The notes beneath the pieces were generated by a model, which made no database searches, was not told the origin of the DNA, and saw only the letters and a program-made list of their open reading frames with translations. From the NCBI GenBank assembly GCA_963713815.1, contig CAVQNH010000042.1:62001-126000 (forward strand): 64,000 nt of DNA, written 5' to 3'. Source of the DNA: RYN-230 sp963713815. GTDB taxonomy: Bacteria; Actinomycetota; Actinomycetes; Streptosporangiales; Streptosporangiaceae. Shown one piece after another: positions 26,794 to 35,135 of this stretch (position 1 is its first letter; each line of letters starts with the position of its first letter). The translations under genes were made by a program, and so were the position numbers.

Positions 26794-27477
26794 TCACCAG
26801 GGCAGGGGCTGGCCGTCCCGGAAGAAACCGCCGGTGGGCCCGCCGTCCGGGAGCAGCACGGCCCACATCACGCTGGCCGCGCCCTCCGCCACCGGCCGGC
26901 CGCCGCGCCCCATGTCCGTGTCGGTCCAGCCGGGACAGACCGCGTTGACGAGGATGCGGTCGCCCCGCAGTTCGCCGGCCAGCAGCCGGGTGAGGGCGTT
27001 GAGCGCGGCCTTGGACACGCTGTAGGCGGGCGTGCCTCCGGTCATCCCGGAGATGGATCCGCCCTCGCTGCTGACGTTGACGATGCGGCCATGGGCGCTG
27101 CGGCGCAGCAGCGGCAGGAAGGCCTGCGTGGTCCGCCAGGCGCCGACGAGGTTGGTGTCCAGCGCGTCGCGCACCACGGTCAGATCGGCGTTCCAGGCCT
27201 GCTGCCACGTGTCGTACAGGATCGCGGCGTTGTTGACCAGGACGTCGGCGCGGCCGAGGTGCTGCGCGGTCCAGTCGGCCGCGGCCTGGATGGTGGCCGG
27301 GTCGGTGACGTCCAGCCGCCGGGCGATGACGCCGCCGCCCTCCGGGTCGAGCTGGCGGGCGGTCCGCTCGCCAGCGTCCGGATCACGCGAGCCGGCCACG
27401 ACCAGGAACCCGCGCCCGGCGAGCTGCCGGGCGACCTCACGGCCGATGCCCCGGTTGGCGCCGGTGACCACGGCCAC
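26794..27477 (-). CDS. short-chain dehydrogenase/reductase
   Basis: 227 aa. Cofactor motif TGANRGIG, NNAAI, catalytic Ser in NVSSEGG and Y-S-V-S-K. This pattern matches carbonyl-reductase-like SDRs such as those acting on short ketones or aldehydes. It begins at GTG 27477, immediately at the cofactor strand (MAVVTGANRG), because an in-frame stop created by a 14-bp repeat array lies just upstream; a few N-terminal residues might be lost relative to relatives. The nearest upstream gene on the strand is nrtR, about 100 bp away. Confidence 0.8.
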   Translation of the reverse strand: MAVVTGANRGIGREVARQLAGRGFLVVAGSRDPDAGERTARQLDPEGGGVIARRLDVTDPATIQAAADWTAQHLGRADVLVNNAAILYDTWQQAWNADLTVVRDALDTNLVGAWRTTQAFLPLLRRSAHGRIVNVSSEGGSISGMTGGTPAYSVSKAALNALTRLLAGELRGDRILVNAVCPGWTDTDMGRGGRPVAEGAASVMWAVLLPDGGPTGGFFRDGQPLPW

Positions 27478-27506
27478 CGGCCGCCTGTCGCCGTCCTGGC
27501 CGCTGC

Positions 27507-27562
27507 TGCCATCACGGTGCTGCCATCACGGTGCTGCCATCACGGAGCCGCCATCACGGTGC
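27507..27562. repeat. four 14-bp tandem repeats
   Basis: TGCCATCACGGTGC occurs twice, then TGCCATCACGGAGC and CGCCATCACGGTGC, head to tail, between the SDR start and the nrtR stop. The unit length is not a multiple of three, so each copy shifts frame; one copy supplies the stop that limits the SDR frame. Confidence 0.9.
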
Positions 27563-27578
27563 CGCCGTCCGGGCGTCA

Positions 27579-28337
27579 TCACGGGGCGGCCGGGGACAGC
27601 GACGGCGGGCGGAACGCGGCGAACGGGTTGGTGACGACCAGGGTCCGGCTCACGAACCGGTAGAGCGTGGCAGGCCGGCCGCCCAGCGATGTCGGCCGGA
27701 CCGCCGCGGTGGTCGCCTCGATGACGCCGCGGCGGGTCAGCACCCGCTGCAGGTTGGTCGCCGAGATGGGATGGCCGAGCGACGCGGCGTAGATGTCGCG
27801 CAGCTGGGCGATCGTGAAGGTCTCGGGGGACAGCGCGAACCCGATGTTGGTGTAGGAGAGCTTGGCCCGCAGCCGGTCCCGGCCCGACTCGGCGATCGAC
27901 CCGTGGTCGAAGGCGGTGGGCGGAAGGTCCGCGACGGGGTGCCATGCGGTGTCCGGGGGCAGCTGCGGATCAGCACCGGCGGAGACCAGGGCCAGGTACG
28001 CCGTGGCCAGCACGCGGCCCCGGGGATCCCGGTGCGGGTCGCTGCGGGTCTCCAGCTGCTCCAGGTACGCGAGGTCGGTGAGATCGACCTTGGTGGCCAG
28101 ATGGCGGCTCAGGGACGTCCCCAGTCGCTCGTCTGGTCCCAGCGGGCCGCCGGGCAGGGCCCACAGTCCCTCGAACGGCGCCGCGCCTCGCTGCCAGAGC
28201 AGCACGTGCAGATCGCCCCGGCGGACTTGCAGGACCACGGCCAGGGCCTCGTGGGAGAAGCGCTCCCCGGGCCACGACGGCGCGGGGGGACGGCGGGGGT
28301 CGGCGGTCACCGGCGCCTGCGGCTCATCGTCTGGCAC
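27579..28337 (-). CDS. nrtR: NrtR-type Nudix transcriptional regulator of NAD biosynthesis
   Basis: 252 aa. N-terminal Nudix-like domain (ALAVVLQVRRGDLHVLLWQRGAAPFEGLWALPGGPLGPDERL) with a degenerate Nudix box, as in NrtR proteins that sense ADP-ribose but no longer hydrolyse it. The C-terminal winged helix spans about residues 170-245 (FTIAQLRDIYAASLGHPISATNLQRVLTRRGVIEAT, then GRPATLYRF). NrtR represses NAD genes in many bacteria. It is divergent from nadABC across 94 bp that contain an inverted repeat, which fits direct control of both directions. GTG start at 28335-28337. Confidence 0.88.
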   Translation of the reverse strand: MPDDEPQAPVTADPRRPPAPSWPGERFSHEALAVVLQVRRGDLHVLLWQRGAAPFEGLWALPGGPLGPDERLGTSLSRHLATKVDLTDLAYLEQLETRSDPHRDPRGRVLATAYLALVSAGADPQLPPDTAWHPVADLPPTAFDHGSIAESGRDRLRAKLSYTNIGFALSPETFTIAQLRDIYAASLGHPISATNLQRVLTRRGVIEATTAAVRPTSLGGRPATLYRFVSRTLVVTNPFAAFRPPSLSPAAP

Positions 28338-28361
28338 GTTCGCATGGTACTGAGCTACCCA

Positions 28362-28407
28362 GTTTTAGACTATGAGGCGAAAAGGTTTTATACTCAAAGT
28401 CTAAAAC
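28362..28407. promoter_or_regulatory. candidate NrtR operator between nrtR and nadA
   Basis: GTTTTAGACT (28362-28371) and its exact inverse AGTCTAAAAC (28398-28407) frame a 26-nt spacer. A second direct half-copy, GTTTTATACT, lies at 28385-28394. The segment is AT-rich against a very GC-rich background and lies 25-70 bp before the nadA ATG. Position and symmetry suggest the NrtR site; the consensus has not been checked. Confidence 0.6.
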
Positions 28408-28431
28408 CTCCGCGGGAGATTGGGGCCGGTC

Positions 28432-29505
28432 ATGACCAGTGCACGGGCAGACGGAGAGCAGGCCGGCCGGGACTGGGCGGCGGAGGTCCGCCGGCTGGCG
28501 GCGCGGCGCGACGCCGTGATCCTCGCGCACAACTACCAGGCCCCGGAGATCCAGGACGTGGCCGATCACGTCGGCGACTCGCTCGCCCTGTCCCGCCTGG
28601 CCGCCGCGAGCACGGCCAGCGTGATCGTGTTCGCGGGCGTCTACTTCATGGCGGAGACGGCCAAGATCCTCGCCCCGGACCGGACCGTGCTGATCCCGGA
28701 ACCCCGGGCCGGCTGCTCGCTCGCCGACACCATCACCGCGCAGCAGGTCCGGGACTGGAAGGCGGAGCATCCCGGGGCCGCGGTCGTCGCGTACGTGAAC
28801 ACCAGCGCCGAGGTCAAGGCCGAGTCCGACCTGTGCTGTACCTCGGCCAACGCGGCGCAGATCGTGGCGTCCATCCCGGAGCACCGGGAGGTGCTGTTCC
28901 TGCCCGACCAGTTCCTGGGCGCCTACGTCCAGCGGGTCACCGGCCGGGCCAACATGCACATCTGGCTCGGCGAGTGCCACGTGCACGCCGGGATCAGCCC
29001 GGCCGAGCTGCGCCGCAAGGCGGCCGCCGAGCCGGAGGCCGAGCTGTTCATCCATCCGGAGTGCGGGTGCGCGACCGCCGCGCTGTGGCAGGCGGGGGAG
29101 GGCGACCTGCCTGCCGATCGCACCCGGATCCTGTCCACCGGGGGCATGCTCGACGCCGCCCGCACGGCCACGGCGCCCACCGTCCTGGTGGCCACCGAGA
29201 CCGGCATGCTGCACCAGCTGCGCCGGGCCAACCCGGCGGTGCGCTGGGAGCCGGTCAACCCCGGCGCCGTGTGCCGGTTCATGAAGATGACCACGCCGGC
29301 CACCCTGCTGCGGTGCCTGCGCGACGGGGTGGAGGAAGTGAACGTCGCCCCGGACGTGGCCCGCCGGGCCCGCCGGGCCGTGCAGGCCATGATCGCCGCG
29401 GGGGCGTCGCCAGGCGGGGCATCGCCGGGTGGTGCGCCGGCCGCCGGTGCGGCGGCCGCCGCTGCGACACCCGCCGGTACGGCCGCCGCGAGGGCCGCCA
29501 AGTGA
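28432..29505 (+). CDS. nadA: quinolinate synthase A
   Basis: 357 aa. It condenses iminoaspartate with dihydroxyacetone phosphate to quinolinate, using a 4Fe-4S cluster. The three cluster Cys are in AGCSLAD, HPECGC and GAVCRF, and the substrate phrases ILAHNYQAPEIQDVADHVGDSL and MKMTTPATLL are present. The last ~30 residues are an Ala/Gly/Pro-rich tail not needed for the fold. ATG 28432 is preferred over the TTG four codons earlier. Its stop overlaps the nadB GTG (GTGA at 29502-29505). Confidence 0.95.
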   Translation: MTSARADGEQAGRDWAAEVRRLAARRDAVILAHNYQAPEIQDVADHVGDSLALSRLAAASTASVIVFAGVYFMAETAKILAPDRTVLIPEPRAGCSLADTITAQQVRDWKAEHPGAAVVAYVNTSAEVKAESDLCCTSANAAQIVASIPEHREVLFLPDQFLGAYVQRVTGRANMHIWLGECHVHAGISPAELRRKAAAEPEAELFIHPECGCATAALWQAGEGDLPADRTRILSTGGMLDAARTATAPTVLVATETGMLHQLRRANPAVRWEPVNPGAVCRFMKMTTPATLLRCLRDGVEEVNVAPDVARRARRAVQAMIAAGASPGGASPGGAPAAGAAAAAATPAGTAAARAAK

Positions 29506-31133
29506 CCGGCGCGGAGCTGCGCCGCCTGCCCCGGTCGCCGGTGCGCTGGGAGCACGCCGCTGACGTGGTGGTCGTGGGATCCGGGGCCGCCGGCCTGGCC
29601 GCGGCCCTGACTGCCGCCGGTCACGGCCGCAGCGTGCTGCTGCTCAGCAAAGACGGTCTCGGCGCGGGGGCGACACCGCTGGCCCAGGGAGGCCTGGCCG
29701 CGGCCATCGGGCCCGGCGACTCCCCGGCGCTGCACGAGCGGGACACCCTCGAGGCGGGCGCCGGCCTGTGCGACCCGGCCGCGGTGGCCGCGCTGGTGTC
29801 CGACGCCCCGGGCGAGATCGCCCGGCTGGCCTCGCAGGGCGCGCGTCTCGAGCAGACCGCGCTGCACCTGGAGGGCGGGCACAGCCGCAAGCGGATCGTG
29901 AACGCCGGCGGTGACGCGATCGGCGAGGAGGTGCACCGGGTGCTCCGGGCCGCCGTGGCGGCCAGCCGCGTCCAGGTCCTGACGCACTGTGTCGCGCTCG
30001 ACGTCCTGACCGGTGACCGGGGCCCGGTCGGTGGCGTGCTGGCCGGGCTCATCGGCGACTACGGGGTGCTGCAGGTCGGCGCCGTGACGGCCGGTGCGGT
30101 GGTCGTGGCCACCGGCGGGTTCGGCCAGGCCTACGCGACCACCACCAACCCGGCCGGGCTGACCGGCGACGGCCTGGCGCTGGCCGCCCGCGCCGGTGCC
30201 GAGCTGCGCGACGTGGAGTTCGTCCAGTTCCATCCGACGGTGCTCTGGCAGGACGGGGCCCGGGGCCAGTGCCCCCTCATCACCGAGGCCCTGCGCGGCG
30301 CGGGCGCGGTGCTCATCGACGCGGCGGGGCGGCCGGTGATGGCGGGGCGTCACCCGCTCGCCGATCTCGCGCCCCGGGACGTCGTGTCGGCGGCCATGCA
30401 GCAGCGGATGGGACAGGGAGACGGGCCGGACGACCACCTCTGGCTGGACGCCACCGCGCTGGGCCGGGCCGTGCTGGAGCGGGATTTCCCCACGGTGACC
30501 GGCCTGTGCCGGGAGCGCGGGATCGACCCGGCCGCCGAGCCGATCCCGGTCGCGCCGGGCGCGCACTACTCCTGCGGCGGTATCCGGGCGGGCATGGACG
30601 GGCGGACCTCGGTCCCCGGGCTCTACGCCGTCGGGGAGGCCGCGTCGACCGGGGTGCACGGCGCCAACCGCCTCGCGTCCAACTCCCTGACCGAGGCCCT
30701 GATCACCGGGCGCCGCGCCGGGGACCTGCTCGGGCGGGAGCTGCCCCGGCCGCCGGCCAGGCTGCGGCTGCCTCCCGGCGGCCCGGGGGTGTCGCCCGCC
30801 GTCCGGCCCGCCCTGGCCGCGGCGATGTCCCGGCACGCGGGGGTGGCCCGCGACCGCCGGGGCCTGGAACACCTCCAGCAGGTTCTGGACCAGGCCCGGC
30901 CCGCGCACGGGCGGCTGGACCTGGCCATGGTCGAGGCGACCAACCTGCACGGGGTGTCGGCGCTGGTCGTGGCGGCGGCCCTGGGGCGCCCGGAAAGCCG
31001 GGGCTGCCACCGATGGCGGGATAAGCCGGCGGAAGGCACCGCCGGCCAGGCCCGGCACACGGTGGTGCGCGCGGATGCGGGCCAGCCCTGGTCGCGCGGG
31101 TCCGTCCAGACCGGAGTGGGGGCCTGCGCATGA
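29502..31133 (+). CDS. nadB: L-aspartate oxidase
   Basis: 543 aa flavoprotein that oxidises L-aspartate to iminoaspartate for NadA. FAD motif VVVGSGAAGLAAAL; succinate-dehydrogenase-like active-site phrases PLAQGGLAAA, VQFHPTVL, APGAHYSCGGI and NRLASNSLTEALITGRRAG. The C-terminal helical part is shorter than in enteric NadB and ends in a variable tail. GTG start overlaps nadA by four bases and the stop overlaps nadC (ATGA), so the three genes are translated as a coupled operon. Confidence 0.95.
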   Translation: MTGAELRRLPRSPVRWEHAADVVVVGSGAAGLAAALTAAGHGRSVLLLSKDGLGAGATPLAQGGLAAAIGPGDSPALHERDTLEAGAGLCDPAAVAALVSDAPGEIARLASQGARLEQTALHLEGGHSRKRIVNAGGDAIGEEVHRVLRAAVAASRVQVLTHCVALDVLTGDRGPVGGVLAGLIGDYGVLQVGAVTAGAVVVATGGFGQAYATTTNPAGLTGDGLALAARAGAELRDVEFVQFHPTVLWQDGARGQCPLITEALRGAGAVLIDAAGRPVMAGRHPLADLAPRDVVSAAMQQRMGQGDGPDDHLWLDATALGRAVLERDFPTVTGLCRERGIDPAAEPIPVAPGAHYSCGGIRAGMDGRTSVPGLYAVGEAASTGVHGANRLASNSLTEALITGRRAGDLLGRELPRPPARLRLPPGGPGVSPAVRPALAAAMSRHAGVARDRRGLEHLQQVLDQARPAHGRLDLAMVEATNLHGVSALVVAAALGRPESRGCHRWRDKPAEGTAGQARHTVVRADAGQPWSRGSVQTGVGACA

Positions 31134-32020
31134 CCCCGGACGCCACGCTGACCAGGCGGCTGATCGCCGCCGGCCTGGATCCCGCCGGCACCCGGCGGCT
31201 GGCCCGCCAGGCCCTCGGCGAGGACCTCCGTTACGGTCCCGACGTCACCACGGCCGCGACCGCGGCGCCGGGCCTGCGGGCCGCGGCCGGGGTGGTGGCC
31301 CGCGAACCGGGCGTCCTGGCCGGCCTCCCGGTGGCCCTGGCCGTCCTCGAGGCGGCCGGCATCCCGCCGGAGACCGCCGCCCTGCCGGGTGCGGACGGTG
31401 ACCGGATCGGCCGGGGCGCCGAGGTGCTGCGGATCCGCGCCCCGCTCCGGGAACTGCTCGGCGCCGAGCGGACCCTGCTCAATTTCCTCACCCATCTGTC
31501 GGGGATCGCGACCGCCACGCGGGCGTGGGCCGACGCCCTGGCCGGCACGGGATGCGCCGTGCGTGACACCCGGAAGACCACCCCCGGGCTCCGCCAGCTC
31601 GAGAAGTACGCGGTGCGGTGCGGGGGCGGCGTCAACCACCGGATGGGACTGGGCGACGCCGCGCTGATCAAGGACAACCACGTGGCGGCGGCGGGCGGCG
31701 TGGCCGCGGCCATCGCGGCCGTGCGGGCGGCCGCGCCGGGCCTGCCGCTCGAGGTGGAGTGCGACACGCTGGCGCAGGTCCGGGAGGCCCTGGACGCCGG
31801 CGCCGGGCTCATCCTGCTCGACAACATGGGGCTGGCCGGGTTGCGGGCCGCCGTGGCCCTGGCCAGCCGGTACCCGGGCGCCCGGCTGGAGGCCAGCGGG
31901 GGGCTGCGGCTGGCGGAGGCCGGGGCCATCGCGGCGACCGGGGTCGACTTTGTCTCCGTCGGCGCGCTCACCCACTCGAGCCCGGCGCTCGATCTGGGCC
32001 TGGACCTGCTGCCGTCCTGA
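31130..32020 (+). CDS. nadC: nicotinate-nucleotide pyrophosphorylase (quinolinate phosphoribosyltransferase)
   Basis: 296 aa. It converts quinolinate and PRPP to nicotinate mononucleotide, completing the de novo branch. RDTRKTTPGLRQLEKYAVRCGGG, HRMGLGDAALIKDNH, EVECDTLAQV, LLDNM and LEASGGL are all signature strands. ATG 31130 overlaps the nadB stop. The 3' end overlaps the convergent M24-family gene by 53 bp. Confidence 0.95.
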   Translation: MTPDATLTRRLIAAGLDPAGTRRLARQALGEDLRYGPDVTTAATAAPGLRAAAGVVAREPGVLAGLPVALAVLEAAGIPPETAALPGADGDRIGRGAEVLRIRAPLRELLGAERTLLNFLTHLSGIATATRAWADALAGTGCAVRDTRKTTPGLRQLEKYAVRCGGGVNHRMGLGDAALIKDNHVAAAGGVAAAIAAVRAAAPGLPLEVECDTLAQVREALDAGAGLILLDNMGLAGLRAAVALASRYPGARLEASGGLRLAEAGAIAATGVDFVSVGALTHSSPALDLGLDLLPS

Positions 32021-33494
32021 GCGCCAGGAGGTCAGTCCGCCAGGCCCACCGCGGCCGCGGCGCCATCTGCCGCACCGGATTCCCCACCACGGGGTTCCCC
32101 GCCATCGCTTCCTCGGCCACCGCCGCCCCGGAGGTGCGGGTCTCGCCCCGGCCCGCTGGCGTGTTGAGGTGCGACTCGGCGTTCCGCAGCGTGTTCAGCT
32201 GGCCGCCCGCGGTCCAGTACTTGCGGCCCGCGACCAGGAGTTCCTCGGCCGGGAACTTCGTGATCACCTCACAGCCCTCGGCGGTGACGACGAGTTCCTC
32301 CTCGATCCGCGCCGCCGACCAGCCATCGCTGCCCGGCCAGTAGGTCTCCAGGGCGAAGACCATGCCTTCCTCGAGCCGCTCGGGATGGTCCAGGGAGACC
32401 AGCCGGCTGAAGATCGGCTTTTCCCAGATGGACAGCCCGACGCCGTGGCCGTACTGCAGGCCGAAGGCCGCGGTCTCGTCGGCGAAGCCGAATTCGGGGG
32501 CCTGCGGCCACAGCGAGACGATGTCGGCCGTGGTTGCGCCCGGCTTGACCAGCGCGATCGCCTCGTCCATGTACTCACGGCAGCGCACGTAGGCGTCGCG
32601 CTGCGCCCGCGACGCGCTGCCCACGGCGAAGGTCCGGTAGTAGCAGGTGCGGTAGCCGACGTTGCTGTGCAGGATGTCGAAGAAGGCCGGATCGCCCGGG
32701 CGGATGAGCCGGTCGGAGTACACGTGCGGGTGCGGTGAGCAGCGCTCCCCGGAGATCGCGTTCACTCCTTCTACGTATTCACTGCCCAGGTCGTACAGGA
32801 CCTTGCTGACCAGCCCCACGCACTCGTTCTCGCGCACCCCGGGGTGCAGGAACTCATACAGCTCGTCGTAGGCCGCATCGACCATGGAGCACGCCTGGGC
32901 TCAGCAGGGTGATCTCGTCCGGGTCTTGATGCGCCGCGCTTCCATGAACACCTGCTGGCCGTCCACGGCCGTGATGCCGGCCGCGGCCAGCGCGGCGAGC
33001 ACCGGCATCTCGGCCACGTCGATACCCAGCGGTGCGCCCGCCAGGCCGTGCTCGTGAAGCACCGCCGCGATCTTGCCGGCCACGTCCTCGGCGATGCCCG
33101 CCGCGGGGTGGAACGCGCCGCGCAGCGTGGAGATCCCGGCCCGGGCCCCGGTTCGCGCCGCTCCCTTCGGGGGTGGCGGGGCCGTCGGTGTGATCGAGCC
33201 ACGGGTTGTAGAGCTGATGGTGCCGGGCGCGGAGCCGAAGTCCCAGACGATCGGCTTGCCGCCGCGGGGCAGCAGCGCGAAACGGATCAGCTTGTCCATC
33301 GCCCAGGTGCCGATGTGGGTCGATGTCATGTAGCGGATGTTCGCGAAGTCGAAGCTCAGCAGCGCGCCGAGCTCGGACCGCTCCAGTTCCGCGTTCAGCC
33401 GGGCCAGCCGCTCCTCGCGAAGCCTGCCCATGTCAACGCGGTTCTCCCAGTCAACAGCGTTCGGGCCGAAGGTCTGAGAGATTCTCATCGCCAT
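31968..33494 (-). CDS. M24-family (creatinase/aminopeptidase P-like) protein, interrupted at 32886-32905
   Basis: About 508 codons. The N-terminal creatinase_N-like half (LLSFDFANIRYMTSTHIGTWAMDKLIRFALLPRGGKP) and the C-terminal pita-bread half (FFDILHS, GHGVGLSIWEKP, ALETYWPG, IEEELVVT) are in the same frame, but about 18 bases between them read out of frame and give a stop. Removing one C (run near 32892) and adding one G (near 32905) restores KTRDEITLLSQACSMVDAAYDE. Of the five M24 metal ligands, the second Asp is replaced by Cys (YRTCYYRTF), so it may be a lyase or hydrolase of the creatinase/DddP type rather than a peptidase. The C-terminus overlaps nadC. Confidence 0.78.
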
Positions 33495-33612
33495 GGCCTG
33501 CTGCTCCTCGCCACCATCCCGGGCACCCCTTCACGTCAGCGTCCGGGGATGATCAGGGGCTCCCCGGCGGGTGCCATCCGTAGTATCGCCCGCGTACACC
33601 GAGTGTCAAGAG

Positions 33613-33622
33613 TTACTGAACA
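33613..33622 (+). promoter_or_regulatory. TTACTGAACA motif upstream of the XRE-cupin regulator
   Basis: The 10-mer lies 59-68 bp before the regulator start and also on the promoter side of the divergent M24 gene. The identical 10-mer recurs at 34529-34538 before the cluster's first gene. It is a candidate autoregulatory operator. Confidence 0.45.
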
Positions 33623-33680
33623 GATGTGACCATGTATAGTTCCGGTTAATCGCCGTCAGACTCAGATAGGGCACGCATCG

Positions 33681-34397
33681 GTGAACGTTAACGTGGGCAG
33701 CCTGATCCGGCGGGAGCGTCAGAACCAGGGGCTGTCGCTGCGTGAGCTGGCCCGGCGTGTCGGAGTCTCGGCCAGCATGCTCTCCCAGGTGGAGACCGGC
33801 CGCACCCGGCCCTCGGTGAGCACGATCTACGCCATAGCCACCGAGCTCGGCCTGTCGATCGACGCGCTGCTGTCGGACAAGGAAGCGGCGGTGGCCACGG
33901 CGACCGCGGTGGCGAGCGCGTCCGCGGGTCCCCGGGTGCGCCGGGGCCCGGTGGGGACCTCGGCCGCCGCCGCTGACCTGGCCAGCCAGCTGGTCCGGCC
34001 GGAACAGCGCCGCAAGCTGGAACTCGAGTCCGGCGTCACCTGGGAGCTGCTCAGCGATCTGCTCCCGCACCTGGTGGACTTCATGTTCGTCACGTACGAG
34101 CCAGGGGGGCGGTCCAGTTCCTCCGGCAAGCTGATGCGCCACACCGGCACGGAGTTCGCATTCCTGCTGCGAGGCAAGCTGAAGATCCAGGTGGGCTTCG
34201 ACGAGTACGTCCTGCAGGCCGGGGACGCCCTGGCGTTCGATTCCTCCGAGCCGCACCTGCTGGTCAACGAGGGGACGGAGCCTGCCGAGGGCATCTGGTT
34301 CGTGCTGGGCAGGCGGATGACGCCGGAGACCCACGCGGCGCGGGTGACCATGACTGGCGAGGGCACCGTGCTGCGTTATCCCGAGGGCCGGGAGTAA
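33681..34397 (+). CDS. XRE-family regulator with C-terminal cupin domain
   Basis: 238 aa. Residues 5-65 are the lambda-repressor-type HTH (LIRRERQNQGLSLRELARRVGVSASMLSQVETGRTRPSVSTIYAIATELGLSIDALL). A variable Ala-rich linker leads to a cupin (FAFLLRGKLKIQVGFDEYVLQAGDALAFDSSEPHLLVNEG). Such HTH-cupin proteins sense small catabolic substrates and control the adjacent pathway. It starts at GTG 33681 and precedes the plus-strand transporter and dehydrogenase cluster, so it is the probable local regulator. Confidence 0.88.
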   Translation: MNVNVGSLIRRERQNQGLSLRELARRVGVSASMLSQVETGRTRPSVSTIYAIATELGLSIDALLSDKEAAVATATAVASASAGPRVRRGPVGTSAAAADLASQLVRPEQRRKLELESGVTWELLSDLLPHLVDFMFVTYEPGGRSSSSGKLMRHTGTEFAFLLRGKLKIQVGFDEYVLQAGDALAFDSSEPHLLVNEGTEPAEGIWFVLGRRMTPETHAARVTMTGEGTVLRYPEGRE

Positions 34398-34528
34398 GTC
34401 CCCGCCGTCTGCGCTCCCTCGCGGCTGCCCGGCCGCCCTGTTACGTGAGCGTTGCCGAACCGTGCTCCTTCTGGACTCTTGTGCCAGGCTGCCTGTCGCG
34501 TTAATCTCACTGAACATCGCGTATGGCA

Positions 34529-34538
34529 TTACTGAACA
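34529..34538 (+). promoter_or_regulatory. second TTACTGAACA motif, upstream of the catabolic cluster
   Basis: Exact repeat of the 33613 motif, about 100 bp before the cupin gene. A close variant, CACTGAACA, is 20 bp upstream at 34508-34516 (two helical turns). The local sequence is AT-rich. This arrangement fits a regulator bound at both its own and the cluster promoter. Confidence 0.45.
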
Positions 34539-34635
34539 CTGTGGTCGCCCACGGCTCTCGCGCGCCAGCTGGTTCCGGCCGCGCGGTGGCCGGCCCCGGG
34601 ACTTCGATGGCCAGGGAACCTCGATGAGGAGAGAC

Positions 34636-35046
34636 ATGGCGGATTCCTTCCATGTAGGCGTCGGCACCGTCCCGCCCGTGCCGAACCTCGGGCCCGACCA
34701 GGGCTGGGTCGGCATGAGCGTGCAGTTCCTGGTGGACGCGGCCGCGGCGGGTGCCGAGCACGTGGTGTTCGGCCGGGCCGTGTTCGCGCCGGGCCAGTCG
34801 GAGCACCAGTGGCACCGCCACCCGGGCGCCGAGGAGTTCGTCCTCCTCGTGCGCGGCCAGGGCATCGTCCTCGACGGTGACAACGAGATCCCGGTGTCCG
34901 CCGGGGACGTGGCGTTCCACCGCCAGGGCGCCTGGCATGGCTTCCGGAACACCTCGGCCACCGAGGAGGCGGAGATGATCTGGGGCTGGGCCGGGGCGGC
35001 GTCCCGGGCCGAAGCCGGCTACGAGCTGCGCTACCCGCCGAAGTAA
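34636..35046 (+). CDS. single-domain cupin protein
   Basis: 136 aa. Cupin motif 1 HQWHRHPGAEEFVLLVRGQG with three His and one Glu, and motif 2 GDVAFHRQGAWHGFRN with a His, give the standard metal-binding set, so it could be an isomerase, dioxygenase or sugar-binding sensor. ATG 34636 has GAGGAG five bases upstream; an ATG four codons earlier is less well placed. It is the first gene of the cluster following the regulator. Confidence 0.85.
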   Translation: MADSFHVGVGTVPPVPNLGPDQGWVGMSVQFLVDAAAAGAEHVVFGRAVFAPGQSEHQWHRHPGAEEFVLLVRGQGIVLDGDNEIPVSAGDVAFHRQGAWHGFRNTSATEEAEMIWGWAGAASRAEAGYELRYPPK

Positions 35047-35135
35047 CGGGAACGGGCGGAGCACCTCATGGCGGATAGAGTCGGTCCCGGCCCGGCGGGC
35101 CGCGGCTGGCCTGCACCCTGGCGCACCGGGCCGGT

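Noticed and set aside
24773..27208. 811-codon minus frame as one giant esterase
   Set aside because: The N-terminal 280 codons are a shadow of the SDR and of the spacer. The true signal peptide is in another frame at 26358-26477.
27531..29501. Upstream part of a 1200-codon plus-strand frame ending at 31133
   Set aside because: Only the part from GTG 29502 is nadB. The earlier part is antisense to nrtR and out of frame with nadA.
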